Source: Phycisphaerae bacterium (lineage in GTDB: Bacteria; Planctomycetota; Phycisphaerae; UBA1845). Taken from it: 5,254 bases of DNA. The translations under genes were made by a program, and so were the position numbers. Shown here piece by piece: positions 5,021 through 5,254 of the stretch (the stretch's first letter is position 1; each line of letters starts with the position of its first letter). Below the pieces are notes generated by a model. That model did not search any database. It was given only the letters and a program-made list of their open reading frames with translations, and had not been told where the DNA came from. Where the stretch lies: positions 1 through 5,254 of the forward strand of contig JANQGB010001033.1 of assembly GCA_028277545.1 (NCBI GenBank), given 5' to 3'.

Positions 5021-5254
5021 TCAGCCGGCCTCTCGACGATCTGTCGCCCGTCGGACTTCTTCCACGTCGGTGATCTGCCCCAGCCGGGGCGTGACCTTCC
5101 GATAGCCCAGGAACAGCATCAGGTCGTAGAGCTCTGAATTGCGGAGGAATTTGCGCCCGTTGGCTCGTTTGTAAGCGTCGATGGCCATGACGAACTCCAG
5201 CAGGTCTTCGTCGATGGCCCGCCTGGGAAGAGCGTGATCGCTACGGCCGTTGGG
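5021..5254 (-). CDS. Small uncharacterised protein, 3' part (5' end beyond window)
   Basis: On the minus strand one frame runs from the window edge at 5254 to a TGA at 5023-5021, giving 77 residues without a start. The visible sequence is charged and helical: AIDEDLLEFVMAIDAYKR, then KFLRNSELYDLMLFLGYRKV, then a Lys/Arg/Glu-rich end (VEEVRRATDRREAG). The frame has protein-like character: alternating hydrophobic and charged residues and no low-complexity runs. The in-frame ATG codons (visible residues 23 and 46) fall inside the helical part, so the true start is probably off the window. The second segment looks like a small helix-turn-helix or three-helix unit. It resembles, from memory, short planctomycete proteins of 70-90 residues, but no family name is offered. 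No membrane segment is present. Confidence 0.75.
   Translation of the reverse strand, partial: PNGRSDHALPRRAIDEDLLEFVMAIDAYKRANGRKFLRNSELYDLMLFLGYRKVTPRLGQITDVEEVRRATDRREAG

Overview
The window is GC-rich bacterial DNA. Its gene content suggests a planctomycete, possibly of the Phycisphaerae type. The grounds are a very large secreted protein with beta-helix coils, six-cysteine repeats and a C-terminal EF-hand/dockerin-like pair, a small CxxC protein with an acidic tail, and a secreted carboxylesterase-like hydrolase. This assignment rests on recollection of protein style, not on a marker gene or a search. No mobile element, CRISPR array, rRNA or tRNA gene was seen.

Layout: (1) Positions 1-3099, plus strand: the 3' part of a large exported protein whose reading frame is open from base 1, so its start lies outside the window. 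The 1032 visible residues run in order through a Gly-rich stretch, seven beta-helix coils of about 26 residues, a 'choice-of-anchor Q'-like segment, fifteen tandem six-Cys repeats of about 41 residues, and two canonical EF-hand loops. (2) Positions 3100-3570: a 471-base intergenic region with a strong 12-bp hairpin just after the stop, a second 8-bp hairpin, a nested set of inverted repeats that could be a structured RNA, and a weak promoter candidate. (3) Positions 3571-3885, plus strand: a 104-residue protein with four cysteines that could bind zinc, a helical middle and a very acidic tail. (4) Positions 3886-3912: a short gap between convergent genes, mostly filled by a GC-rich hairpin. (5) Positions 3913-4833, minus strand: a secreted alpha/beta hydrolase with a complete Ser-Asp-His triad. 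(6) Positions 4834-5020: intergenic DNA with small hairpins. (7) Positions 5021-5254, minus strand: the 3' part of a small uncharacterised gene that runs off the right edge.

The genes do not form an obvious pathway. Two products are predicted to leave the cytoplasm (the large repeat protein and the esterase), while the two small proteins look cytoplasmic. Each gene appears to be its own transcription unit. The best candidate for something undescribed is the six-Cys repeat array with its conserved spacing and signs of recent duplication, followed by the structured intergenic region and the small CxxC/acidic-tail protein. None of these can be called a new system from sequence alone.
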